Positions 7,282-15,411 of a stretch of DNA of 34,862 bases are shown here, piece by piece. Within the stretch, counting starts at the first letter, position 1, and every line of letters begins with the position of its first letter. The stretch covers positions 1 through 34,862 of the forward strand of contig NZ_FOEF01000039.1 of the NCBI RefSeq assembly GCF_900110575.1. Direction: 5' to 3'. Both the position numbers and the translations under genes were made by a program. The stretch is from Amycolatopsis saalfeldensis. Lineage in GTDB: Bacteria; Actinomycetota; Actinomycetes; Mycobacteriales; Pseudonocardiaceae. The notes beneath the pieces were generated by a model. It did no database searches. It was not told the DNA's origin and saw only the letters and a list, made by a program, of their open reading frames with translations.

Positions 7282-7287
7282 CGTTCT

Positions 7288-7851
7288 GTGACCGCGATGA
7301 CGCCAGTGCCCGAGCTCTTCCGCGAAGCCGTCGCGGCGCTGCAGTCCGTCCGGCCCCGTCCGGAGGTGCAGCTGGAGACGATGCGCGCGCCGCAGCGGCT
7401 CGCGCCGTGGTCGTATGCGGTGAGCTGCGAGGTTTCGGGCCCGGCGGACGTGCTGGCGTCCGGCCGGCTGGTCCTGCTGCACGACCCGGACGGCCAGGAA
7501 GGCTGGGACGGTGTGCTCCGCCTGGTCATGTACGTGCGCGCGGAGCTGGACAACGAGCTGGCGACCGACCCGTTCCTGCCGGCCGTCGGCTGGTCGTGGC
7601 TGACCGACGCGCTCGAGGCGTCCGGGGCGGGCTGGACCGCGCTGGGCGGCACGGTCACCGAGACCTCGTCGGCCCGGTTCGGCGACATCGCCGGGCCGAC
7701 GCGCACCGATGACCTGGAGCTGCGGGCGTCCTGGACGCCCACCGACGCGGCGCTGCGGGCGCACGGGTACGCGTTCTGCCAGGTCATGGCGAGCGTGGTG
7801 GGCCTGCCGCCGGTCGGCGTGACGCTGTTCGAGCAGCGTCAGAGCTCCTGA
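7288..7851 (+). CDS. DUF3000 family protein
   Basis: A 187-residue soluble protein of the actinobacterial DUF3000 family; its function is not known. Recognisable conserved segments are RLAPWSYAVSCEV, GRLVLLHDPDGQEGWDG, FLPAVGWSWLTDAL and a C-terminal GYAFCQVMASVVGLPPVGVTLF. There is no signal peptide or membrane helix. DUF3000 genes commonly lie between hemE and an RNase D gene in actinomycetes, and that order is kept here with a response regulator in between. GTG 7288 was chosen because a TACAGT -10 sequence ends six bases before it, as in leaderless transcripts; ATG 7297 is the alternative. It is divergent from hemE across a repeat-rich spacer. Confidence 0.88.
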   Translation: MTAMTPVPELFREAVAALQSVRPRPEVQLETMRAPQRLAPWSYAVSCEVSGPADVLASGRLVLLHDPDGQEGWDGVLRLVMYVRAELDNELATDPFLPAVGWSWLTDALEASGAGWTALGGTVTETSSARFGDIAGPTRTDDLELRASWTPTDAALRAHGYAFCQVMASVVGLPPVGVTLFEQRQSS

Positions 7852-8526
7852 TTTCCCAAGTTCACCCGGTCGGGCAGCCGCGAAACGGGGCGCCCGCGGC
7901 CTGAGTGCGCCCTGGCGACCCCCGCATGGTCTGGACAACTGATCCACCGGGGACCGTTCGCGCGCGATCCTGAGGCCGTTTCACGTCCGTCCACCTGGGA
8001 CCGCACGCACTAGCACGGGCGGACGTTCACTTTCGTGAACACCCCATGATCACCCGGCGTCATGCCCTGGTCACGGCCAAGGTGCCGCCACCCGGGGACG
8101 GGCCGGGGCCGCGGCGATCACCGAGAGCAGCATCGGGGCCGTCCGGGCAAACGTGAATAAAGATGATCTTGCCCCGGCCGGGGCCGCTTTCCGGGGTTCG
8201 GGGGACCGGCTCTGGGCTGTCCGGGCGGAAGCATCCGCAGCTGCACGGGCCATCTGCACGGCCGTTTCCACTCCGGTAACTCTGTTGCATCGCCCTGGTG
8301 AGCCGATGCGTTAGCTAGCGGCTCAGCACTAGCCCGATCGTGTTACAACGAACTCCCTGAGTGACGAGTCGTTTCAGATAGATACCCATTCGATCCCCCC
8401 GTAACGGCTCCAGGGCGGCTACAGTGCCTTCGACGACACCACTTTCGGTCTAAAGCTGGCGCGGCTGAACGGCCGAAGGTCCCGGTGCCGGTCGGGGGGC
8501 ACGACCGACTCCAGGGAGGTAGTGAC
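7852..8526. other. long 5-prime region of the response regulator gene, no protein gene seen
   Basis: These 675 bases lie between DUF3000 and the response regulator. A weak hairpin (arms GGGCGC/GCGCCC near 7889-7912) may end the DUF3000 transcript. A perfect 14-base palindrome, GCCCCGGCCGGGGC, sits at 8171-8184. The last 200 bases are less GC-rich and contain possible -10 sequences such as TACAGT at 8420-8425. A 76-codon minus-strand frame at 8060-8290 has no family features. The length would allow a long leader or a small RNA, but none can be demonstrated. Confidence 0.5.
8171..8184. promoter_or_regulatory. perfect GC palindrome
   Basis: GCCCCGGCCGGGGC is a perfect 14-base inverted repeat in the long spacer upstream of the response regulator. 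It has no T-run, so it is not an obvious terminator. It could be an operator or a chance palindrome in GC-rich DNA. Confidence 0.25.
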
Positions 8527-9243
8527 GTGGCTACCGTCGGCTTATCTCAGGCCGTTCGATCCACGCCAGCCGGTGCTTTGCCGGCGAGCATGGTTCCGCA
8601 CCCGCGGGAAGAGCTTTTTTCCGTGCTGGTGGTCGATGACCACCCGCTGTTGAGGGAGGCAATCGCAGCAAGACTCGCACAGATGGGTGCGGGTACCGTC
8701 CACGAGGCCGCCACGGTGGCCGAGGCGAGGGCGCGAGCGCAGGCCACCGGGCCTTGCGACCTGGCGATCCTCGATCTCGGACTGCCGGACGGCAGCGGCA
8801 TCGAGCTGGTTACGGAACTCCGTAGCCACGGCTGGCCTCGTGTTGTGGTGCTCGCATCGTCCGACGACCCGTATGCGGTCAGGTCGGCGTTCCAGGCCGG
8901 TGCCCAGGCGTACCTGCTCAAGTCCGCGTCGCCGGTCGTGGTGACCGACGGCGTGCGCAGGGTCCTGGAAGGCGGCGTGTACGCCGATCCGAGCGTGGCC
9001 CCGGTTTTGGCGACCGGCACGCGGGTCGCGGGCACCGACAACACCCCGCGCGAGCTTTCCGCCCGCGAGGTCGAGGTGCTGCAGCTCGTCGCCGACGGGC
9101 AGTCCAACAAGGAGATCGGCGAGGAGCTTTCGCTCTCCGCTCTCACCGTCAAGTCACACCTCTCCCGCATCGGGCGCAAGCTCGGCACGGGTGACCGGGC
9201 CCAGATGGTCGCACTGGCCATGCGAGCCGGTGTGATCCGCTGA
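8527..9243 (+). CDS. orphan LuxR/NarL-family response regulator
   Basis: A 238-residue two-domain regulator. The receiver domain (about residues 31-150) has the acidic pair in VLVVDDHPLL, the phospho-acceptor Asp in DLAILDLGLPDG and the conserved Lys in AYLLKSAS, so it should be phosphorylatable. The C-terminal LuxR-type helix-turn-helix (about 175-238) starts LSAREVEVLQLVADG and includes NKEIGEELSLSALTVKSHL. About 30 residues precede the receiver. GTG 8527 was chosen because GGGAGG lies 7-8 bases upstream. No histidine kinase gene is adjacent: the kinase at 15412-16554 has its own regulator. It sits between DUF3000 and RNase D, an order common in actinomycetes. Its targets are unknown. Confidence 0.9.
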   Translation: MATVGLSQAVRSTPAGALPASMVPHPREELFSVLVVDDHPLLREAIAARLAQMGAGTVHEAATVAEARARAQATGPCDLAILDLGLPDGSGIELVTELRSHGWPRVVVLASSDDPYAVRSAFQAGAQAYLLKSASPVVVTDGVRRVLEGGVYADPSVAPVLATGTRVAGTDNTPRELSAREVEVLQLVADGQSNKEIGEELSLSALTVKSHLSRIGRKLGTGDRAQMVALAMRAGVIR

Positions 9244-9314
9244 CGAAGGCGAACGAAGTCCCTGCGGGGCGGGCGGACCAGGCGCGGTACGCCCGTCCCG
9301 TAGGGTCGTCAGTC

Positions 9315-10589
9315 ATGGAAAGCAGTGCACAGGCGGACGGCGCCCGGACCGGAGACAGCACCACCGAACCCGCTGCCGAATCACCTGTGCTGCTACGCGA
9401 GCCCGCTGAGGGCACCCCACCCGTGGTGACCGACGCCGCCGCGCTCGCCGAGGCCTGCGCGCGGCTCGCCGCCGGGACCGGCGCCGTGGCCGTGGACACC
9501 GAGCGGGCGTCCGGCTACCGCTACTGGCCCAAGGCCTACCTCGTCCAGCTCCGCCGTGAAGGCTCCGGCACGGTGCTGGTCGACCCGATCGCCCTCGACG
9601 GCGAGCTGGCGCCGCTGCGCGAGGTCCTCAACGACACCGAGTGGGTGCTGCACGCCGCGTCCCAGGACCTGCCGTGCCTGGCCGAGCTGGACCTGCACCC
9701 CAAGTCCCTGTTCGACACCGAGCTGGCCGGACGGCTGGCGGGCTACGAGCGGGTCGCGCTCGGCACGCTGGTGGAGCTGCTGCTCGGCTACACGCTGGAA
9801 AAGGGCCACAGCGCCGCGGACTGGTCGAAGCGGCCGCTGCCGGTGGACTGGCTCAACTACGCCGCCCTCGACGTCGAGCTGCTGAACGAGCTGCGCGAGC
9901 GGCTCGAGGTGGAGCTGGAGGCGCAGGGCAAGCTGGAGTGGGCGCGGCAGGAGTTCGAGGCCGTCCGCACCGCGCCGCCGCCCGCGCCGCGCGCCGAACC
10001 GTGGCGCCGGACCTCCGGCGTGCACAAGATCCGCAGCCCGCGGGGCCTGGCCGCGGTGCGCGAGCTGTGGCAGGCCCGCGACGAGCTGGCCCGCAAGCGC
10101 GACCGCGCGCCGAGCCGGGTGCTGCCCGACAGCGCGATCATCAACGCCGTGACGGCCGACCCGAAGACCGTCGAGGAGCTGCAGGCCCTGCCGGTGTTCA
10201 GCGGCCGGGTGCAGCGCAAGTACACCGCGAGCTGGCTGCGTCACCTGCAGGCCGCGAAGGCGCTGCCGGCGAGCGAGCTGCCGACGGCCGCCCAGTCCAC
10301 CGACGGCCCGCCGCCGGTCAACCGCTGGGCCGACAAGGACCCTGACGCCGCCGCCCGGCTGTCGGCGGCCCGCGCCGCGCTCGCGGCCATCGCCGAGGAG
10401 CGGCGGCTGCCGGTGGAAAACCTGATGCTGCCGGACCTGGTCCGCCGCACCTGCTGGCGCCCGCCCGTCACGGCCCTTTCCGAAGACGTGGTCGCCGACG
10501 CCCTGCGCGCCGGCGGTGCCCGGCCGTGGCAGGTCGAGCTCACGGCGGCGGCCCTGACCAAGGCCCTGCAGGCCGTGGCGTCTTCCTGA
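9315..10589 (+). CDS. rnd: ribonuclease D with HRDC domain
   Basis: A 424-residue 3-prime to 5-prime exoribonuclease of the DEDDy class, expected to trim structured RNAs. Exonuclease motifs are present: VAVDTERASGYRY (Asp and Glu of motif I), HAASQDLPCL (Asp of motif II), and NYAALDVELL (Tyr and Asp of motif III). The HRDC nucleic-acid-binding domain follows at about residues 235-320 (HKIRSPRGLAAVREL through VLPDSAIINAV to YTASWLRHLQ). The N-terminal 50 residues are acidic and low in conservation. ATG 9315 has no ribosome binding site, but TAGGGT (9301-9306), a typical actinobacterial -10, lies 8 bases upstream, suggesting a very short or absent leader. It is followed by the TIR gene after about 100 bases. 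Confidence 0.92.
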   Translation: MESSAQADGARTGDSTTEPAAESPVLLREPAEGTPPVVTDAAALAEACARLAAGTGAVAVDTERASGYRYWPKAYLVQLRREGSGTVLVDPIALDGELAPLREVLNDTEWVLHAASQDLPCLAELDLHPKSLFDTELAGRLAGYERVALGTLVELLLGYTLEKGHSAADWSKRPLPVDWLNYAALDVELLNELRERLEVELEAQGKLEWARQEFEAVRTAPPPAPRAEPWRRTSGVHKIRSPRGLAAVRELWQARDELARKRDRAPSRVLPDSAIINAVTADPKTVEELQALPVFSGRVQRKYTASWLRHLQAAKALPASELPTAAQSTDGPPPVNRWADKDPDAAARLSAARAALAAIAEERRLPVENLMLPDLVRRTCWRPPVTALSEDVVADALRAGGARPWQVELTAAALTKALQAVASS

Positions 10590-10690
10590 CGGAGACCCGA
10601 CCGGACAGTTCCCGGTCATCTTCGCGCCACCCCTGCCCTGGGTGCGCCGCACGGCTTAACCTGCGGTGACCAGCCAGCCGGAGGTGCGGT

Positions 10691-11746
10691 TTGACCGACT
10701 TCGTGTCCGACCGACCCGCGGTCCGCTGTTTCCTGAGCTTCACGCACGAGGACGACGACCTCTTCGACGGCTTCGTCACGCCGCTCAAGCAGAAGCTGCA
10801 GCAGTACTGCGCGGCGGGGCACGGCCGCAAGGTCGACCTGTTCCTCGACCGCGAGACGATCACCTGGGGCCAGGACTGGCGCCGTGGCATCGAGAAGGGC
10901 CTCGACGCGGCGACGGTCTTCATCCCCGTCGTGACCATGCACTACTTCCTGGAAAGCCCCTCCTGCCGTGACGAGCTGCTCGCGTTCTACGCCCGGGCGA
11001 AGGAACTCGGCCTGACCGACCTGATCCTGCCGTTGATGGTCGCGGGGCCCGAATTCCTGACCGGGGACAGCGACGACGCCTGCATCCAGGTCGTCGAGAA
11101 GCTGCAGTACGTCGACATCCAGCACGCCGTGGTCTCCGGGCCGGGGACCGCCGCGTTCCGGGAAATGATCAAGCTCGTCGCGGGCAAGCTGATCAAGGCC
11201 GTCGAGGCGGCCGAAAACCAGCTCGCCTGGCCTCGCGCGCAGGAGCCCGGCGGCGACCGGCGGATCGGCGAGCTGGCCGGGCAGATCCGGGGCCAGGCCG
11301 AGGACTTCGCCACGATCCTGGGCGAGATCACCGGCCTGGTCAGCGACGGACGGGCCGGGGCGGCGGGCCGGACCCGCGAGGACCGGGCCGCCGAGGCTCA
11401 GCGGATCACGCCGCTGGCGGTCCGCGCCCGTCGCGCCGGCACCGGCTTCGAGCTGGCGGCCGCCGAGGTGGAGGCGGCCGTGCGGGCGTACCTCAGGGAC
11501 CTGCGCGCCCGCGGCAGCGAAGAGCAGGTCGAGGCGACCCGGGCCGAATACGGGCAGATCGCCGGAAGCCTCGACGAACTGGCCGCGGTCGAGGCCGCGG
11601 TCGCCGAGTTCTTCGCGGGGACCGGGCAGAACGAGGAGGCCGTCTACGCTCCCCTGCGCGCCGCGCTCGGCCCGCTGCGGCTCGGCGCCCAGTCCTTCCA
11701 GCTCGGCATCCGCACGCTGCGGCGGCTGCGCGACGTGGCGGTCTGA
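10691..11746 (+). CDS. TIR-domain protein with helical C-terminal region
   Basis: A 351-residue protein with an N-terminal TIR domain (about residues 10-150). It begins CFLSFTHEDDD, continues with FLDRETITWGQDW (the WG motif, residues 59-60), then the alpha-C motif SPSCRDEL in which Glu95 corresponds to the catalytic glutamate of NAD-cleaving TIR domains. Residues 190-351 are charged and helical without a recognised domain. Bacterial TIR proteins are often NADases in antiphage defence, but no partner defence gene is adjacent, so a defence role is only a hypothesis. The TTG start at 10691 is preceded by GGAGGTG at good spacing; a TAACCT -10-like sequence lies at 10657-10662. It separates RNase D from fadA, which are usually closer neighbours in related genomes. 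Confidence 0.8.
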   Translation: MTDFVSDRPAVRCFLSFTHEDDDLFDGFVTPLKQKLQQYCAAGHGRKVDLFLDRETITWGQDWRRGIEKGLDAATVFIPVVTMHYFLESPSCRDELLAFYARAKELGLTDLILPLMVAGPEFLTGDSDDACIQVVEKLQYVDIQHAVVSGPGTAAFREMIKLVAGKLIKAVEAAENQLAWPRAQEPGGDRRIGELAGQIRGQAEDFATILGEITGLVSDGRAGAAGRTREDRAAEAQRITPLAVRARRAGTGFELAAAEVEAAVRAYLRDLRARGSEEQVEATRAEYGQIAGSLDELAAVEAAVAEFFAGTGQNEEAVYAPLRAALGPLRLGAQSFQLGIRTLRRLRDVAV

Positions 11747-11804
11747 GCGCGGGCGCTCGCACCCGCCCGTGTGCCGTCGCCCACTCGACCGGGCCACTCC
11801 CCTG

Positions 11805-11832
11805 GTTACCCGTGGGTAACAAGGGCTACCCT
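11805..11832 (+). promoter_or_regulatory. palindromic operator and promoter of fadA-fadB
   Basis: GTTACCC-GT-GGGTAAC at 11805-11820 is a perfect inverted repeat with 7-base arms. TACCCT at 11827-11832 fits a -10 element, and TTACCC within the left arm is a possible -35, so a bound regulator would block the promoter. The fadA start is 35 bases beyond the -10. A fatty-acid-responsive TetR- or GntR-type repressor is plausible, but no such gene is in the window. Confidence 0.55.
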
Positions 11833-11866
11833 GCGGGCAGGATTTCTGTCTACTTCAGGAGCATTC

Positions 11867-13111
11867 GTGGCCGCACCAGGTACGCCGCCGCTTGCGCCGA
11901 ACGCGCGAGGGGTACGGAACGTCGTGTTCGTCGAAGGGGTACGCACCCCCTTCGGCAAGGCGGGCGACAAGGGCATGTACGCCGGAACCCGCGCGGACGA
12001 CCTCGTCGTCAACGCCATGCGAGAGCTGCTGCGGCGGCATCCCGAGCTGCCGCCCGAGCGGGTGGACGAGGTGGCCATCGCCGCCACCACGCAGATCGGC
12101 GACCAGGGGCTGACGATCGGGCGCACCGCCGCGCTGCTGGCCGGGCTGCCGAAGTCGGTGCCGGGCTACGCGATCGACCGCATGTGCGCGGGCGCGATGA
12201 CGGCCGTGACCACCGCCGCGAGCGGGATCGGCTTCGGCGCCTACGACATCGCCATCGCGGGCGGCGTCGAGCACATGGGCCGGCACCCGATGGGCGAGGG
12301 CGTAGACCCCAACCCGCGCATCATCGCCGACAAGCTGGTCGACCCGACCGCGCTGGTGATGGGCCAGACCGCGGAGAACCTGCACGACCGGTTCCCGGAG
12401 ATCACCAAGGAGCGCACCGACGCCTACGCCGCACGCAGCCAGGAGCGGTACGCCGAGGCCGTGAAGACCGGCAAGATCGGCCCGGAGCTGGTGCCCGTCG
12501 CGACCCGCTCGAAGGAGCTCGGGTGGGGCCTGGCGACCGAGGACGAGCCGCCGCGCCCGGGCACGACCGTCGAGCAGCTGGCGAAGCTGAAGACGCCGTT
12601 CCGCCCGCACGGCCGGGTCACCGCGGGCAACGCCGCGGGCCTCAACGACGGTGCCACCGCGTCGCTGCTCGCCGACGAGGACACCGCGCGCGAGCTGGGC
12701 CTGCCCGTCGCGATGCGGCTGGTCGGCTACTCCTTCGCCGGGGTCGAGCCGGAGGTCATGGGCATCGGGCCGGTGCCGGCCACCGAGAAGCTGTTCAAGC
12801 GCACCGGACTGTCGATCGACGACATCGGCCTGTTCGAGATCAACGAGGCGTTCGCGGTGCAGGTGCTCGCGTTCCTCGACCACTTCGGCATCGCCGACGA
12901 CGACCCGCGGGTGAACCAGTGGGGCGGCGCGATCGCCTGCGGCCACCCGCTGGCCTCGTCCGGCGTCCGGCTGATGACGCAGCTGGCGCGCCAGTTCGCC
13001 GAGCGGCCCGACGTACGCTACGGCATGACCACGATGTGCATCGGCATCGGCATGGGCGGCACCGTGATCTGGGAGAACCCGGCGTTCGACGGTTTCGAGG
13101 GGGCGAAGTAA
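11867..13111 (+). CDS. fadA: acetyl-CoA acyltransferase (3-ketoacyl-CoA thiolase)
   Basis: Thiolytic cleavage of 3-ketoacyl-CoA in the last step of beta-oxidation. The 414-residue protein has the three thiolase signatures: nucleophile Cys107 in DRMCAGAMTAV, the NEAFAVQ loop, His360 in GGAIACGHPLASSG and the acid/base Cys391 in TTMCIGIGMGG. GTG 11867 was chosen for the AGGAG five bases upstream; upstream in-frame starts would add sequence with no family match. The stop overlaps the start of fadB (TAATG), so both subunits of the trifunctional-type complex are co-translated. The short N-terminal tail (about 18 residues) is extra to the family core, which begins NVVFVEGVRTPFGK. Confidence 0.95.
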   Translation: MAAPGTPPLAPNARGVRNVVFVEGVRTPFGKAGDKGMYAGTRADDLVVNAMRELLRRHPELPPERVDEVAIAATTQIGDQGLTIGRTAALLAGLPKSVPGYAIDRMCAGAMTAVTTAASGIGFGAYDIAIAGGVEHMGRHPMGEGVDPNPRIIADKLVDPTALVMGQTAENLHDRFPEITKERTDAYAARSQERYAEAVKTGKIGPELVPVATRSKELGWGLATEDEPPRPGTTVEQLAKLKTPFRPHGRVTAGNAAGLNDGATASLLADEDTARELGLPVAMRLVGYSFAGVEPEVMGIGPVPATEKLFKRTGLSIDDIGLFEINEAFAVQVLAFLDHFGIADDDPRVNQWGGAIACGHPLASSGVRLMTQLARQFAERPDVRYGMTTMCIGIGMGGTVIWENPAFDGFEGAK

Positions 13112-15222
13112 TGACGTTCACCGCTGAAGAGGCCAAGGCCGCGTTCCCGGACGAGGTCGTCACCACCGCCGTCACGAACCTGGTGAAGGTGCCCGGGCTG
13201 GCCAAGCCGGTCGCCCTGATCACTTTGGACAACGGCCACGACCACACCCGGCCGAGCACGTTCGGGCCGCAGGGGCTGGTGTCGCTGAACGCGGCGCTGG
13301 ACCAGGCATTCGAGGCCGAGCCCGCCGCGATCGCGGTCACCGGCAAGCCGTTCATCTTCGCCGTCGGCGCCGACCTGTCCGGCGTCGAGGCCGTGGCTGA
13401 CCCGAAGCTCGCGCGTGAGATCGCGCAGACCGGCCACGACGTGTTCCGCCGCCTGACCGAGTCGGAAATCCCGACGTTCGGCTTCGTCAACGGCGCGGTG
13501 ATGGGCGGCGGGCTCGAGCTCGCGCTGTCGTGTCACTACCGGACGCTGTCGGAGAACACCGCCGCGATCGCGTTCCCGGAGGTCTTCCTCGGCCTGTTCC
13601 CGGGCTGGGGCGGCACGCAGCTGCTGCCGAACCTGATCGGGCCGGACGCCGCCGTCACCGTGATCATCGAGAACGCGTTGGCGCAGAACAAGATGCTCAA
13701 CGTGAGGAAGGCGGCCGAGCTCGGGATCGCCGACGCGGTGTTCGGCTCGGCCGACTACCTCGAGCAGTCGCTGCTGTGGCTGGCGAAGGTCGTCAACGGC
13801 GAGGTCACCCCCACCCGGCGCGAGATCGACCGCGGCGCGGAGTGGGACAACGCGATCGCGCGGGCGAAGTCCATCGTGGATGGTCGCACGCACGGTGCGT
13901 CGCCGGGCGCCACCAAGGCCGTCGAACTGCTGGAGCTGGCCCGGGCCAACGATCTCGACCGCGGGTACGCGGCGGAGACCGACGGGCTCGCCGAGCTGCT
14001 CATGTCCGACGAGCTGCGCGCCGGGCTGTACTCGTTCAACCTGGTCAACAAGCGCGCGAAGCGGCCGGCCGGCGCGCCGGACAAGTCGTTGGCGCGCAAG
14101 GTGAACAAGGTCGGCATCGTCGGCGCCGGCCTGATGGCCAGCCAGCTCGCGCTGCTGTTCGTGCGCCGTCTCAAGGTGCCGGTGGTGCTCACCGACGTCG
14201 ACCAGGCGCGGGTGGACAAGGGCGTGGGCTACGTCCACGAGGAGATCGACAAGCTGCTGGCGCGCAAGCGTCTCTCGCCGGACGGCGCGAACCGGCTCAA
14301 GGCGCTGGTCAGCGGCTCGCTCGACAAGGCCGCGTTCGCCGACGCGGACTTCGTGATCGAGGCGGTGTTCGAAGAGCTGGGCGTGAAGCAGCAGGTGTTC
14401 GCCGAGCTGGAGCAGCACGTCTCGCCCGAGGCGATCCTGGCGACGAACACCTCGTCGCTGTCGATCAGCGCGATGGCGTCGAAGCTGCAGCACCCGGAGC
14501 GGGTCGTCGGCTTCCACTTCTTCAACCCGGTGGCCGTGCTGCCGCTGCTGGAGATCGTGCGCGGCGAGAAGACCGACGACGCGGCGCTGGCGACCGCGTT
14601 CTCGGTCGGCAAGCAGCTGAAGAAGTCCAGCGTGCTGGTCAAGGACGCGACCGCGTTCGTGGTCAACCGGCTGCTGCTGCGCTTCCTCGGCGAGGTGCTG
14701 GTGGCCGTCGACGAGGGCACGCCGTTCGAGGTCGCCGACTCCGCGCTGGAGCCGCTCGGCCTGCCGATGACGCCGCTGACGCTGATGCAGCTCGTCGGCC
14801 CGGCGATCGCCCTGCACGTGGGCGAGACGCTGCACGGCTCGTTCCCGGACCGCTTCACCGTGAGCGAGAACCTGGCCAAGTTCGTGCAGGCGGGCAAGAA
14901 GGGCGTCTGGACCTGGGACTCCGCCGGGAACCAGTCGATCGACACCGACGTCGCGCAGCTGTGGACGCGCGGCGACTCGCCGTCCACCGCGGAGCAGGTG
15001 CGCGAGCGCGCGCTGGCGGCGATCGCCGAGGAGATCCGCATCATGCTCGACGAGGGCGTGGTGGCGGAGGCGCAGGACATCGACCTGTGCCTGATCCTGG
15101 GCGCGGGCTGGCCGTTCTGGAACGGCGGCATCACGCCGTACCTGGACCGCTCGGGGATCTCGGAGCGGGTGAACGGCAAGCCGTTCCTCGCGCCTGGCGT
15201 CGCGTCGGTGCCGACGGCCTGA
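13111..15222 (+). CDS. fadB: fatty-acid oxidation alpha subunit: enoyl-CoA hydratase / 3-hydroxyacyl-CoA dehydrogenase
   Basis: A 703-residue bifunctional beta-oxidation enzyme. The N-terminal crotonase domain (about residues 20-300) shows GAVMGGGLELALSCHY and FPEVFLGLFPGWGGTQL. The central NAD-binding domain starts near residue 330 with KVGIVGAGLMASQLALL and includes ATNTSSLSI and the catalytic-His segment GFHFFNPVAVLPLLEIV. The C-terminal 3HCDH domain contains KDATAFVVNRLLLRF and a second half ending in GWPFWNGGITPYLDR. The ATG overlaps the fadA stop by one base. A strong hairpin 18 bases after the stop ends the operon. Substrate range cannot be read from the sequence. Confidence 0.95.
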   Translation: MTFTAEEAKAAFPDEVVTTAVTNLVKVPGLAKPVALITLDNGHDHTRPSTFGPQGLVSLNAALDQAFEAEPAAIAVTGKPFIFAVGADLSGVEAVADPKLAREIAQTGHDVFRRLTESEIPTFGFVNGAVMGGGLELALSCHYRTLSENTAAIAFPEVFLGLFPGWGGTQLLPNLIGPDAAVTVIIENALAQNKMLNVRKAAELGIADAVFGSADYLEQSLLWLAKVVNGEVTPTRREIDRGAEWDNAIARAKSIVDGRTHGASPGATKAVELLELARANDLDRGYAAETDGLAELLMSDELRAGLYSFNLVNKRAKRPAGAPDKSLARKVNKVGIVGAGLMASQLALLFVRRLKVPVVLTDVDQARVDKGVGYVHEEIDKLLARKRLSPDGANRLKALVSGSLDKAAFADADFVIEAVFEELGVKQQVFAELEQHVSPEAILATNTSSLSISAMASKLQHPERVVGFHFFNPVAVLPLLEIVRGEKTDDAALATAFSVGKQLKKSSVLVKDATAFVVNRLLLRFLGEVLVAVDEGTPFEVADSALEPLGLPMTPLTLMQLVGPAIALHVGETLHGSFPDRFTVSENLAKFVQAGKKGVWTWDSAGNQSIDTDVAQLWTRGDSPSTAEQVRERALAAIAEEIRIMLDEGVVAEAQDIDLCLILGAGWPFWNGGITPYLDRSGISERVNGKPFLAPGVASVPTA

Positions 15223-15240
15223 TCGCTCTACCGGTCCGGT

Positions 15241-15281
15241 GAAGGCCTCCTCGCCCGCTTCGCACGGGTGGGGAGGCCTTC
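15241..15281 (+). terminator. strong hairpin terminator after fadB
   Basis: A 10-base perfect stem GAAGGCCTCC (15241-15250) / GGAGGCCTTC (15272-15281) encloses a GC-rich inner segment with partial pairing (CGCCCG / CGGGTG). It begins 18 bases after the fadB stop. There is no long T-run, as is normal in actinomycetes. Confidence 0.8.
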
Positions 15282-15299
15282 GCCGTCAGCACACAACGG

Positions 15300-15317
15300 C
15301 CGGGTGTCGTCACCCGG
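15300..15317 (-). terminator. hairpin, possible terminator of the kinase operon
   Basis: CCGGGTG-TCGT-CACCCGG forms a perfect 7-base stem with a 4-base loop, 95 bases beyond the kinase stop on the minus strand and next to the fadB terminator. Either strand could use it. Confidence 0.45.
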
Positions 15318-15411
15318 TCTGGCCTGCCGATGCCGACGGTTGGTCCACAGTGGAGGGTTGAGCTGCGGCGGATGGCCGGGGCAGCCACCGGTAGTGCCTT
15401 TTGATCGCGCG

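Larger units (their letters stand above)
6398..7287. other. gene-less region of 890 bp
   Basis: This region lies between the divergent hemE (minus) and DUF3000 (plus) genes and must carry both promoters. It holds the 45-bp minisatellite (6486-6890), the 7-bp array (6972-7041) and a leaderless-type -10 element for DUF3000 at the right edge. The reading frames that cross it are produced by the repeats and show no recognisable protein. Nothing else specific is seen in 7042-7270. Confidence 0.7.

Noticed and set aside
6539..7291. 250-codon plus-strand frame and matching minus-strand frames across the 45-bp array
   Set aside because: They exist only because the repeat period is a multiple of 3; no ribosome binding site and no family features; the frame ends inside the DUF3000 start.
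8060..8290. 76-codon minus-strand frame in the leader of the response regulator
   Set aside because: No conserved features, no good ribosome binding site, unusual composition; likely chance in GC-rich DNA.
11752..11776. Weak CGGGCG/CGCCCG hairpin after the TIR gene as a terminator
   Set aside because: Short six-base arms without supporting context; such pairings are common in this GC-rich DNA.
15241..15317. Short palindromes as a CRISPR or attachment site
   Set aside because: They are two independent hairpins between convergent operons, best explained as terminators; no spacers or integrase.
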